Source of the DNA: Deltaproteobacteria bacterium RIFOXYA12_FULL_61_11
Lineage (GTDB): Bacteria > Bdellovibrionota_F > JAHFAK01 > YA12-FULL-61-11
Direction of reading: 5' to 3'
Assembly: GCA_001799195.1 (NCBI GenBank)
Contig: MGSU01000316.1
Coordinates: 12,021-27,198 of the forward strand
Length of the DNA: 15,178 nt
Part shown: one piece after another, positions 1-6,153 of the stretch
How positions within the stretch are numbered: position 1 is the stretch's first letter
Layout of the letters: every line of letters begins with the position of its first letter
The notes under the pieces: generated by a model
The model's database searches: none
What the model was told of the DNA's origin: nothing
The model's input: only the letters and a program-made list of their open reading frames with translations
Made by a program: the position numbers and the translations under genes

Positions 1-2
1 CG

Positions 3-947
3 CTCTCGGAGCTGTACTCCAGCGTGCTCCAGATCACCATGTTCTGGAGTCTGGTGAACAATCTCTGCACGGTGCAGGAAGGCAAGCGCATCTACCCCTT
101 CATCTTCCTCGGGAGCCAGATCGGCGGCATGGTCTCGGGCAAACTGGCCAATGCCATCATCGGTTCCTACGGCATCCAACCGATGATCTACCTGGTCGCA
201 TTCCTCACCCTCTGCAACGCCTTCCTCTTGCTCTGGTACGGCCGGTGGCTCGAGGCCCATCCCGAGCTCCTCCCTCCGGTCGAGAAGGTCGAACTCAGAT
301 CGCGGACCTCGGCCCTCGAGGGTCTCCGCCTCCTGCTGCGGAAACGCTATCTGCTCCTGATCTTCGTCATCATGGTCTGTTACAACGTCTGCATCATCAT
401 GGTCGATTTCCAGTACAAGGTACGCATGGAGGGGCACATCACCGGCCAAGAGAACATCGGCGCGCTGTTCGGCGACTTCTATTTCTACGTCAACCTCGCC
501 TCGTTGCTCTTCCTGCTCTTCATCACCAAGAACATCATCCGCTACGTCGGCTTGACCGTCTGCCTCATCCTACTACCCCTGACCATGGGCCTCCCGGCGA
601 TCATCTCCTTCATGACCGCGGGCTGGCTGATGGGTCTCGTCGCCAGCGGGATCGGCCAAGCCGGCAAATATGCCTTCTTCGACCCCTCGAAAGAACTGCT
701 CTACGTACCCTGTACCGTGGACGAGAAATACAAAGCCAAGGGCGCCATCGACCTGATCGGCCATCGCGGGGGCAAGGGGCTGGCCTCGGTCATCAACATC
801 ATCATCCACGGCTACATGGTGTTGTGGGAGAGCCTCGTCTATTCTCTCGTCTTCTCCGGACTCCTCCTGCTCTGGATAGGAGCGGCGGTGAAGGTGGGAA
901 AACGGTTCAAGGAGCACCTGGGCGGAAAAGCCGTGAACCGGGAGTGA
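3..947 (+). CDS. TLC-family ATP/ADP (NTP/NDP) antiporter-like membrane protein, 5'-truncated by window edge
   Basis: The frame is open to the left edge, so the true start lies outside the window; 314 residues are visible against a usual family length near 500. The visible part has about seven hydrophobic membrane spans. Two stretches resemble the Npt/TLC nucleotide transporters: QEGKRIYPFIFLGSQIGG, which matches the family's QxKRxxPxIxxGxxxGG pattern, and a loop starting FDPSKELLYVP and running on to KAKGAIDLIGHRGGKG, which matches the conserved FDPxKExxYxP ... KGKAxIDxxGxRxGKS region. Family members exchange ATP for ADP or import nucleotides across the inner membrane. They are best known in Chlamydiae and Rickettsia but also occur in free-living bacteria. 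Substrate cannot be read from the sequence. The 3' end and its flank are repeated at 3477-3577. A different MFS-type carrier is possible but less likely. Confidence 0.8.
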   Translation, partial: LSELYSSVLQITMFWSLVNNLCTVQEGKRIYPFIFLGSQIGGMVSGKLANAIIGSYGIQPMIYLVAFLTLCNAFLLLWYGRWLEAHPELLPPVEKVELRSRTSALEGLRLLLRKRYLLLIFVIMVCYNVCIIMVDFQYKVRMEGHITGQENIGALFGDFYFYVNLASLLFLLFITKNIIRYVGLTVCLILLPLTMGLPAIISFMTAGWLMGLVASGIGQAGKYAFFDPSKELLYVPCTVDEKYKAKGAIDLIGHRGGKGLASVINIIIHGYMVLWESLVYSLVFSGLLLLWIGAAVKVGKRFKEHLGGKAVNRE

Positions 948-961
948 GGCTCGGGTAGGTT
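861..961 (+). repeat. 3' end of transporter gene, copy 1 of an imperfect direct repeat
   Basis: This stretch covers the last 29 codons of the transporter plus 14 bases of flank. It aligns without gaps to 3477-3577 at a constant offset of 2616 bases, with 13 mismatches in 101 positions by eye. A core of 30 bases (879-908) is identical in both copies. The match stops just downstream of 961. Confidence 0.85.
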
Positions 962-1042
962 TTTCAGCATGTTGAACCCAGTGGTACTATTTGCGAGGCA
1001 CAGTAGGTGTTGAGGGCTATGGACGAAAAGGTAGCGAGCGGT

Positions 1043-1594
1043 TCAGGGTTCATCCAAGATCGCCTTGACGTTAACGATGGGCATATACCCGACCGCATTC
1101 GGTCTCACGTACACCTGATTACTGCGAGGATTGTTAAAATCTGGGTTGTTTGCCGCCATGCCGAAACAACTCTTCTCCGCATCACTCACCAAGGTCGCGT
1201 AGCACTGGAAAGCCTCTGTCTCGCCCAGTCTTGTGTCCTGGAGCGGCTGAACCGTCAGCGCTTCCAGAACGACATAGCCAAACCAAGCCACCAAACCTAA
1301 GCTCGAGAGCGTTGCCATTTTTACAAATTGAGCGCCCTTATAGGTATCGGTTTTCTCGCAGGTGGAGGTCACTTCGATGCTGGACGGTTCACCGTTGGTA
1401 AAATAACCGTCTTCTTCAAACTCTTTGATAATTTTTTCCCGGATTTTTGCCTCAATCTGCGGGAGATGCTTGGTGCAGCTTTCGAGGTCAGCAAAGACCT
1501 TTCCCTCCTCAGCACGCGATACGCTGCTCGCGTACGCTGAGTTTTGACCTGTACAAGCGAGCAAGGCAGCCAGGATGAACAGCACGGTTTTCAT
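1043..1594 (-). CDS. small exported cysteine-containing protein of unknown function
   Basis: 183 residues. The ATG at 1594 is chosen over an upstream in-frame ATG at 1663 because it is preceded by AGGAG eight bases away and begins a Sec signal peptide (MKTVLFILAALLACTG), with a likely signal peptidase I site after Ala-Tyr-Ala at 20-22. LLAC at residues 11-14 is also a weak lipobox, so a lipoprotein is possible. The mature part has four cysteines (40, 79, 131, 143), enough for two disulfides, a charged helical stretch at about 45-62, and a hydrophobic segment at about 90-115 that could be a membrane span. No family was recognised. The sampled G+C is near half, lower than in the right half of the window, and the gene converges on the transporter. 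Upstream lie two perfect inverted repeats. Confidence 0.7.
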   Translation of the reverse strand: MKTVLFILAALLACTGQNSAYASSVSRAEEGKVFADLESCTKHLPQIEAKIREKIIKEFEEDGYFTNGEPSSIEVTSTCEKTDTYKGAQFVKMATLSSLGLVAWFGYVVLEALTVQPLQDTRLGETEAFQCYATLVSDAEKSCFGMAANNPDFNNPRSNQVYVRPNAVGYMPIVNVKAILDEP

Positions 1595-1631
1595 AGGTAT
1601 TCTCCTGTGAGGATATCGCGGGTATAGCAAA

Positions 1632-1646
1632 ATTTCTGCCAGAAAT
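1632..1646. promoter_or_regulatory. 15-base palindrome upstream of the exported-protein gene, candidate operator
   Basis: ATTTCTG-C-CAGAAAT is a perfect 7-base inverted repeat around a single central base. It lies 38 bases upstream of the ATG at 1594, in an AT-rich stretch. The size and position fit a dimeric repressor site. The protein that binds it is unknown. Confidence 0.4.
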
Positions 1647-1651
1647 AGTGT

Positions 1652-1668
1652 ATTGAATATCATTCAAT
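1652..1668. promoter_or_regulatory. 17-base inverted repeat upstream of the exported-protein gene, candidate operator
   Basis: ATTGAAT-ATC-ATTCAAT is a perfect 7-base inverted repeat with a 3-base centre, five bases beyond the palindrome at 1632-1646. Its minus-strand TTGAAT could also serve as a -35 element, but no well-spaced -10 was found. That leaves the promoter undefined. Confidence 0.4.
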
Positions 1669-1799
1669 TCTTATTGGCGCCTGCGACCTGTGTGTCCCTC
1701 CATGACCACCTTCCTGTCCCGTGAAGAGGGTATCATCGCCGGTCAGAAAGAAGAGAACCCAAAGCCGGACTTAGTTTGCCTCCCGGTTGCGCCGACTTG

Positions 1800-1815
1800 C
1801 TTGTCAGCGGACAAG
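1800..1815. repeat. perfect hairpin, 6-base stem
   Basis: CTTGTC-AGCG-GACAAG folds into a 6-base stem with a 4-base loop; a G-T pair could extend it by one. No T-tract follows, so it is not an obvious terminator. Confidence 0.45.
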
Positions 1816-1904
1816 TCATGAGATCGAGTGCGGTGACCAGGATCGGCACCTCGTCCGTAACAGGGTGTTTACGCTCCGGGAGGCATGGATGCAGGGATTG
1901 CTGA

Positions 1905-1922
1905 CGTGCAGTTGGCTGCACG
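1905..1922. repeat. perfect hairpin, 7-base stem
   Basis: CGTGCAG-TTGG-CTGCACG gives seven Watson-Crick pairs closed by a four-base loop. It lies in the middle of the non-coding gap with no adjacent gene end to explain it. Confidence 0.5.
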
Positions 1923-2055
1923 ATGCCGAGCAAACTGCCTGGGGTGCCCGCATGGGTGGGTGCAGCACTGGACATGTTGAACCCAAGCTCCCCGACAACG
2001 GCATGGTCGTACGTGGCGAGCGCAGAGCGAGCCTGGTACGCGGGTTGGCTCTCCC

Positions 2056-2074
2056 GGAGCGCCCCCGACGCTCC
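2056..2074. repeat. hairpin followed by a T-rich stretch on the plus strand
   Basis: GGAGCG-CCCCCGA-CGCTCC, followed on the plus strand by TTTGCCTTCTTTCTT, resembles a weak rightward intrinsic terminator. No rightward gene was found upstream of it within the gap, so the role is unclear. Confidence 0.35.
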
Positions 2075-2102
2075 TTTGCCTTCTTTCTTGTCGTCAGAGT
2101 GA

Positions 2103-2120
2103 GAGCAGGAAGAACTGCTC
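2103..2120 (-). terminator. possible terminator hairpin just after the YD-like exported-protein gene
   Basis: GAGCAG-GAAGAA-CTGCTC forms a 6-base stem with a 6-base loop. It starts seven bases past the leftward stop codon at 2128-2130. The minus-strand sequence after it lacks a T-run, so intrinsic termination would be weak at best. Confidence 0.3.
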
Positions 2121-2127
2121 ACCGTGT

Positions 2128-2931
2128 TCAGAACGTATAGGTGATGGTGGTCGACCCGACGAGTTGCTCCTGCACCATGTCGAACTTGTGAAGTACCTCG
2201 TACTTTTCATACGTAACCACGTAGTGCTGATCATCATGTTGCATGACTTCAATAGTATGGTCTTTCGGAGCTCTGGTTTCAATCCGTACCAGATTACCTT
2301 TTTCATCGTACTCATTGATCGTTCCAGTGGTTGAAATCAAATGGCCCGCCATATCATAGGTTTTCGAAAGGACCGTATTTCCCTTCACGTCAAGCTGATC
2401 TTCATATCGTACAAACTTCTTTCCATCACCATTGTAAACAAGGCATTGTCGGAGTTCATCGTCCTGCCCAGTATAGGTCATTGCAATGAACCAAGAAATC
2501 TCACCTGAATGGCTAAAGAACTCCGCTTCTACCATCTTCTGCTGTTCGTTGTATTTGAACTTGGACCTTTGAATCCTCCCGGTGACCGCATCTTGAACGG
2601 AGAGGTCTACCACGTTGCCCTCGGCATTCAGGATAATTGTCGCATTTGAATGTGGCTTCCCGTCCTTGATTTGCTCGCAGGAAACGATCCCCTGCTCCGC
2701 ATCATTGCTACATCTGGTTTTTTGCACGGAAAGGACGACCTTCTCGCCAAACTTATACACATATTGTGTCTCAATGGCCTCCGCGGTCGCGAAAAGCACC
2801 TTGTCGCCGACCCGGATCCCCAGAATACCCGGTGCAGCAGGCAATATCGGCAGCGCATGAACCTGCAAGGCCAGACAGAGAAATAGCAATGCGGCGCCCA
2901 CCATTACCCGACAACCTTTGATACCCGACAT
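2128..2931 (-). CDS. exported protein with YD-repeat-like segment, function unknown
   Basis: 267 residues. The ATG at 2931 is preferred to the longer frame (ATG at 2988) because GGAGG lies seven bases upstream and the product then opens with a clean Sec signal peptide, hydrophobic at about 8-24 and likely cut after Val-His-Ala (24-26). The mature protein is rich in short beta-type segments. The region at 190-220 contains YDMAGHLIS and YDEKGNLVRIET, the spacing and wording of Rhs/YD wall-associated repeats; the rest is too divergent to assign. Cysteines lie at 74, 85 and 163. The gene is lower in G+C (about 45% in one sampled row) than the right half of the window and has its own promoter candidate at 3019-3048. 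A periplasmic or surface protein is the safest reading. No substrate or partner can be inferred. Confidence 0.7.
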   Translation of the reverse strand: MSGIKGCRVMVGAALLFLCLALQVHALPILPAAPGILGIRVGDKVLFATAEAIETQYVYKFGEKVVLSVQKTRCSNDAEQGIVSCEQIKDGKPHSNATIILNAEGNVVDLSVQDAVTGRIQRSKFKYNEQQKMVEAEFFSHSGEISWFIAMTYTGQDDELRQCLVYNGDGKKFVRYEDQLDVKGNTVLSKTYDMAGHLISTTGTINEYDEKGNLVRIETRAPKDHTIEVMQHDDQHYVVTYEKYEVLHKFDMVQEQLVGSTTITYTF

Positions 2932-3018
2932 CGCTCGACCTCCATGGATCAGTGTTCGCACACGATCGCATTGCAAAAATGCATCCACTATTTTTGTTTG
3001 CGAAAATGTTTTTCTTAT

Positions 3019-3048
3019 ATTTTATTTCAAATTGATATGAATTGTCAT
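3019..3048 (-). promoter_or_regulatory. candidate sigma70-type promoter for the YD-like exported-protein gene
   Basis: On the minus strand ATGACA (3048-3043) and TAAAAT (3024-3019) each match the consensus at five of six positions and are 18 bases apart, inside an AT-rich island in otherwise GC-rich DNA. The leader to the ATG at 2931 would be roughly 80 bases. Confidence 0.5.
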
Positions 3049-3240
3049 AGCATCTTGATGCTGTCGTATGGTGTCATTTTGATGATACCTATCAGGTGGA
3101 ATGCTACTTCGGCTCTCTCCACAGCAAGGCCCATTATCAAGCTCACGCTCTCTCTCACCTGGCCCTACAACTAGGAGAAAGCGTTCACAACGGGGCCAGA
3201 CCGGCCTGTTGTGCGGCTGCAGCGAGGGACCGGTTCTGAA

Positions 3241-3333
3241 CTTCTCGACGAAGTCCACTACATCCTCGAGAAGTACCGGGTGAACTTCCTCCTCACGGGG
3301 TCGAGCGCCCGCAGGCTCAGGAAGCAGCAGTAA
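3241..3333 (+). pseudogene. remnant of AAA_14/DUF4143-type ATPase
   Basis: The plus frame from 3241 reads LLDEVHYILEKYR then VNFLLTGSSARRLRKQQ and a TAA stop. This matches the Walker B to sensor-1 part of DUF4143-associated AAA ATPases, which carry a DEVH...I/LE motif followed by FxLTGSSARKLRR. Full proteins run to roughly 400 residues, with a P-loop before this part and the DUF4143 domain after it. Neither is present: the frame is closed by TAG at 3172-3174 and no Walker A motif was seen nearby. It is therefore a broken relic of a gene family common in accessory regions. The match rests on about 30 residues recognised by eye. Confidence 0.6.
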
Positions 3334-3476
3334 CCCATCAGTAAATGGGGGATTTCAGTTTTGGGTGGTACGAGTACACTTCCTGGAAGAGCTGTGGGTT
3401 GGAGAGATCGTCGAGCTTGCATGAGCCTCGTCCGGACCTAGTCCGGTCATGCGCGAGTATCGTGCCGTTTGATCGC

Positions 3477-3577
3477 CTCTTCCTGCTCTGGATTGGAGCG
3501 GCGGTGAAGGTGGGAAAACGGTTCGAGCAACACCTGGGTGGGAATGCCGTGAACCGGGAGTGGAGTTCGGGCCGGTT
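3477..3577 (+). pseudogene. 3'-end remnant of a TLC-type transporter gene (repeat copy 2)
   Basis: This is a gapless match to 861-961, reading LFLLWIGAAVKVGKRFEQHL and GGNAVNRE where the intact gene has LLLLWIGAAVKVGKRFKEHL and GGKAVNRE. The stop TGA has become TGG, and nothing upstream of 3477 resembles the transporter. Several differences are silent or conservative, as expected if both copies were once translated. It lies directly beside the 3' end of the TPR gene. It is either the displaced native 3' end of the transporter gene or the tail of a lost second copy. Confidence 0.75.
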
Positions 3578-3585
3578 CATACGGT

Positions 3586-3612
3586 TGGTCGTGCGAGCAG
3601 ATGCCTCGACCA
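3586..3612 (-). terminator. weak hairpin after the TPR gene
   Basis: TGGTCG (3586-3591) and CGACCA (3607-3612) can pair around a 15-base loop, nine bases past the leftward stop of the TPR gene. There is no T-tract, so this is only a possible terminator. Confidence 0.2.
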
Positions 3613-3620
3613 CCGGACAC

Positions 3621-5984
3621 CTACTTGTAGATCCTGTTGAACAGGTCATCGGCGAGCTTGGGATCGAGCGCCCGGAGTTGTTGGTACTGGGCCATGGCTT
3701 GCGTGGAGTCCTTCTTCTGCAGGAAGAGCAACCCGAGCTGATACCGGGCCTTGGCCATTTCCGGCGCGTAGAGCAAGGCCTGCTGGAAGGACTCGATGGC
3801 CTCATCGAGCTTGTTCTCGGCCTGCCGCACTTGGGCTAAGCCGAGGTGTGCGGCCGCGTGCTTCCGATCGGCGAGAATGGCCTGCTGGTAATAGCGCCCG
3901 GCAAGGGCCAACTCACCTCGACGCTGGTGGCAATCGCCGAGCAGGGTCAAGGCCTCGAGGTGGGTCGGAGTGGTGCGCAGCACCGAGGTGAGGGCTTGGA
4001 TAGCCGGTTCGAGCTGTTTCTGGAGGAAATAGGCCTTCCCCAGGCGGAACATGAGGACAGGGTCGTCCTTGCGAAGGCGCAGCGCGGTCTGGTAGGCGGC
4101 GACGGCCTCGGCAGGACGCTCGGCTTTGAGGTTAACGTCCCCGAGCAATTCGGCGAGCGAGGAGTCCTCGGGCGCCAAGGCGACGGCTTCAGCGATGATA
4201 GCCACGGCGTCGTCGAGTTTATTCTCGAGGAGATACACCTCGGCCAGTCGCCTGCGCACCAAGGGATCCTTCGGAGCTTGGGTCAAGGCGTTCTGAAAGG
4301 CTTTTCTGGCCTCGGGATAGAGTTTGAGCTGGGTGTAGGCCAGGCCGAGGGTCACGAGGGTTTCTTGGCGTTGGGGGCCGAGTTCGAGGGCTTTATTGAT
4401 CGTTGCCACCGCGGCGGCATGCTCTCCGGAGAGGCTCTGAGCTCGAGCGAGCTCCACCAGGGCATCGACGTCGCGAGGCGAGAGTTCGAGGGCTCGATGC
4501 AGGGCCTTGATGGCCTCGGCTGGACGTTTGAGTCGATTGAAGGCGACGCCCAGGCCGAGATGGCCCTTGATATAGGTAGGATTGATCTGGACGGAGCGTT
4601 CGAGAGCCTGCCGGGCGCGGTCTGGCTGTTCCAGGACGAAGTAGCTTTCCGCCAAGAAATAGTAGGCTTGGAAGTCGTTCTGCCGCAGGGCGATGGCGCG
4701 TTGCAGGGCTTGTTCTGCTTCCTTGTGCTGACCGAGCCGTTGATAGGTACGGCCCAGGTTGTAGTGGGCCTGGGCGAGGGTCGCATCGATGGCCACGGCT
4801 TGGCGGAACGCGATCACCGCGCTCTTGAAATCACCGGCACTGGTATAGGCGAACCCAAGTGCATAATGTCCATCGGCGAGCTCCGGTCGCAGGCGAATGG
4901 CCTCCTTATAGGATGCAATAGAGTGCTGGTACTCGCCGAGCTGGTCGTAGACCGCACCGAGGCGGCACCAATTGCGAGCGCCCGCCGGCGAGGCTTCGGC
5001 GACCTGTCGGATGGCGTGGACGGCCTTGGCGCTGTTCCCTTGGGCGAGGTGGACCAGAGCCAACCCGTAGTGCCCATCGCTGAGCCCGGGATCGTCCCGC
5101 AGCGCTCGGTTGAGGTACTCGACGGCCTGCTCGTACTTCTGCTGTTTCCAGGCGAGATAGCCGAGTTGGAGATAGGCGGGCGGGTAGGAACGGGAGGTCG
5201 AGAGCAGGCGCTCAAGCCGAGACCTTGCTCCGTCGACATCGCCGACCAGGATCCGGTTGATGGCGGTGAGATACGAGAAATCGGCGGATTCCCGCCAAGC
5301 CGGTTTCGCGCCACTGTTGAAGGTCGCCAGAGGAATGCTCCGACCGGAGAGCAAGGTGCGCAGGCGCTCGGCCCCAAAGGCGAGATGCCGATTGGCGAGG
5401 CGGGGTTTGAGGCCGACGACCAACCCGAGTACTCGGCCCCGGGTGGAGATCACCGGCATTCCGGGGCTCTTCCACGCCAGCTCGGCTTCGAGTTCGACCA
5501 GGTCCCCGAGGTCGAACAACTCGTGCACCGCGGTGATCCTGCCTTTGGCGATCTTGGTGGCAAGACCTACCGGACTGCCAAACACATGCACCGTGCCGTC
5601 GATGCGTGGGCTGGTGTCTTCGAACTGGAGGGGTTTGCACAGCGGCGGTTTACGAACCAGCGCAATCCTTGCGAGGTCGAAGCGTGCCACCTCGGCGACC
5701 ACCCCTGCTACTGGGATGGTCGTGCCATCGAACAGCTTGACCTCCGCACGACTAGCTCCCTCGAAGGGATGCCGTACGGTGAGGACTTCCCCTTGCTCGT
5801 CGACCAGGAAACCGATGGCCTGGGCCAAGAGCTTCTCTTTGGCGTCATAGGTCAGGACCTGCAGAACCGAGGCCTGGGTCTTGCGCAACCAGTCTTCCGG
5901 CTCTTCTCCTCTCGAGGAAGAGATTCCACAGAAGAACCCCGCCACGAAGAGAACCCATGGCAACGAGCGCGGCCGGAGACCCAT
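3621..5984 (-). CDS. exported protein: degenerate trypsin-like domain fused to 15 TPR repeats
   Basis: 787 residues; ATG at 5984 has GGAGG five bases upstream. The N-terminus (1-27) is basic then hydrophobic, a Sec signal. Residues about 35-215 look like an HtrA/trypsin-fold domain: GFLVDEQGEVLTVRH puts His at 72, and RFDLARIALV puts Asp at 103. The segment where active enzymes carry GNSGGP reads KSPGMP (172-177), with Pro at the catalytic Ser position, so peptidase activity is doubtful. After a degenerate unit at about 235-268, residues 269-778 divide into exactly fifteen gapless 34-residue TPR units with the usual small/aromatic pattern and Pro near position 32. This predicts a long right-handed superhelix in the periplasm or outside the cell, used for protein binding or assembly. 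The gene stands alone with its own promoter. Confidence 0.9.
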   Translation of the reverse strand: MGLRPRSLPWVLFVAGFFCGISSSRGEEPEDWLRKTQASVLQVLTYDAKEKLLAQAIGFLVDEQGEVLTVRHPFEGASRAEVKLFDGTTIPVAGVVAEVARFDLARIALVRKPPLCKPLQFEDTSPRIDGTVHVFGSPVGLATKIAKGRITAVHELFDLGDLVELEAELAWKSPGMPVISTRGRVLGLVVGLKPRLANRHLAFGAERLRTLLSGRSIPLATFNSGAKPAWRESADFSYLTAINRILVGDVDGARSRLERLLSTSRSYPPAYLQLGYLAWKQQKYEQAVEYLNRALRDDPGLSDGHYGLALVHLAQGNSAKAVHAIRQVAEASPAGARNWCRLGAVYDQLGEYQHSIASYKEAIRLRPELADGHYALGFAYTSAGDFKSAVIAFRQAVAIDATLAQAHYNLGRTYQRLGQHKEAEQALQRAIALRQNDFQAYYFLAESYFVLEQPDRARQALERSVQINPTYIKGHLGLGVAFNRLKRPAEAIKALHRALELSPRDVDALVELARAQSLSGEHAAAVATINKALELGPQRQETLVTLGLAYTQLKLYPEARKAFQNALTQAPKDPLVRRRLAEVYLLENKLDDAVAIIAEAVALAPEDSSLAELLGDVNLKAERPAEAVAAYQTALRLRKDDPVLMFRLGKAYFLQKQLEPAIQALTSVLRTTPTHLEALTLLGDCHQRRGELALAGRYYQQAILADRKHAAAHLGLAQVRQAENKLDEAIESFQQALLYAPEMAKARYQLGLLFLQKKDSTQAMAQYQQLRALDPKLADDLFNRIYK

Positions 5985-6013
5985 CCAACCCTCCAGGAAG
6001 AGCGAGCGGACTC

Positions 6014-6042
6014 ATTGTAGCTCAAGTGCTTGACGCGGCCAA
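6014..6042 (-). promoter_or_regulatory. sigma70-type promoter of the protease-like/TPR gene
   Basis: On the minus strand TTGGCC (6042-6037) is separated by exactly 17 bases from TACAAT (6019-6014), which matches the -10 consensus at five of six positions. The predicted transcription start lies about 20 bases before the ATG at 5984, leaving room for the GGAGG site. The spacing and position make this the best promoter in the window. Confidence 0.6.
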
Positions 6043-6153
6043 GGAATTTCCAGGAATTGCCGTGACCTCCCGGCTAGCACCTTATGGGGGACCCGATGTT
6101 CGGCAACGAGGTGCTCTCAGCGGGGCATACTGGACACCATGCCTGTGCCGAAT

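Larger units (their letters stand above)
1595..2127. other. 533-base gap without a convincing gene; several inverted repeats
   Basis: The part nearest the exported-protein gene (about 1600-1680) is AT-rich and carries two palindromes that look regulatory. The rest (about 1700-2125) is GC-rich. It has open frames of 129 residues (minus, 1733-2122) and 117 residues (plus, 1787-2140) that overlap on opposite strands. Neither has a clear ribosome binding site, a signal peptide or a recognisable fold. Four perfect hairpins lie here (1800-1815, 1905-1922, 2056-2074, 2103-2120). It could be a degraded mobile element or a structured RNA. Nothing in it was identified. Confidence 0.5.
2932..3620. other. 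689-base gap holding a promoter and two gene remnants
   Basis: From left to right it holds the leader and promoter of the 2128-2931 gene (to about 3050), an unassigned stretch, a short AAA_14-type ATPase remnant (3241-3333), another unassigned stretch, and the transporter 3'-end remnant (3477-3577) just before the end of the TPR gene. Open frames here on either strand lack starts with ribosome binding sites and look accidental. Confidence 0.6.

Noticed and set aside
968-1986. Shared 13-base word CATGTTGAACCCA near 970 and near 1973
   Set aside because: A single 13-base match is about what chance gives in 15 kb, and the flanks do not match.
1733-2140. Overlapping frames of 129 (minus) and 117 (plus) codons as genes
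   Set aside because: There is no ribosome binding site, no signal or domain, opposite-strand overlap, and several hairpins inside; described as a gap instead.
3846-6020. 724-codon open frame on the plus strand
   Set aside because: It is the antisense of the 787-residue TPR gene. The minus frame shows clear 34-residue repeats, a signal peptide, a ribosome binding site and a promoter; the plus frame reads as Gly/Glu-rich sequence with no start signal or domain.
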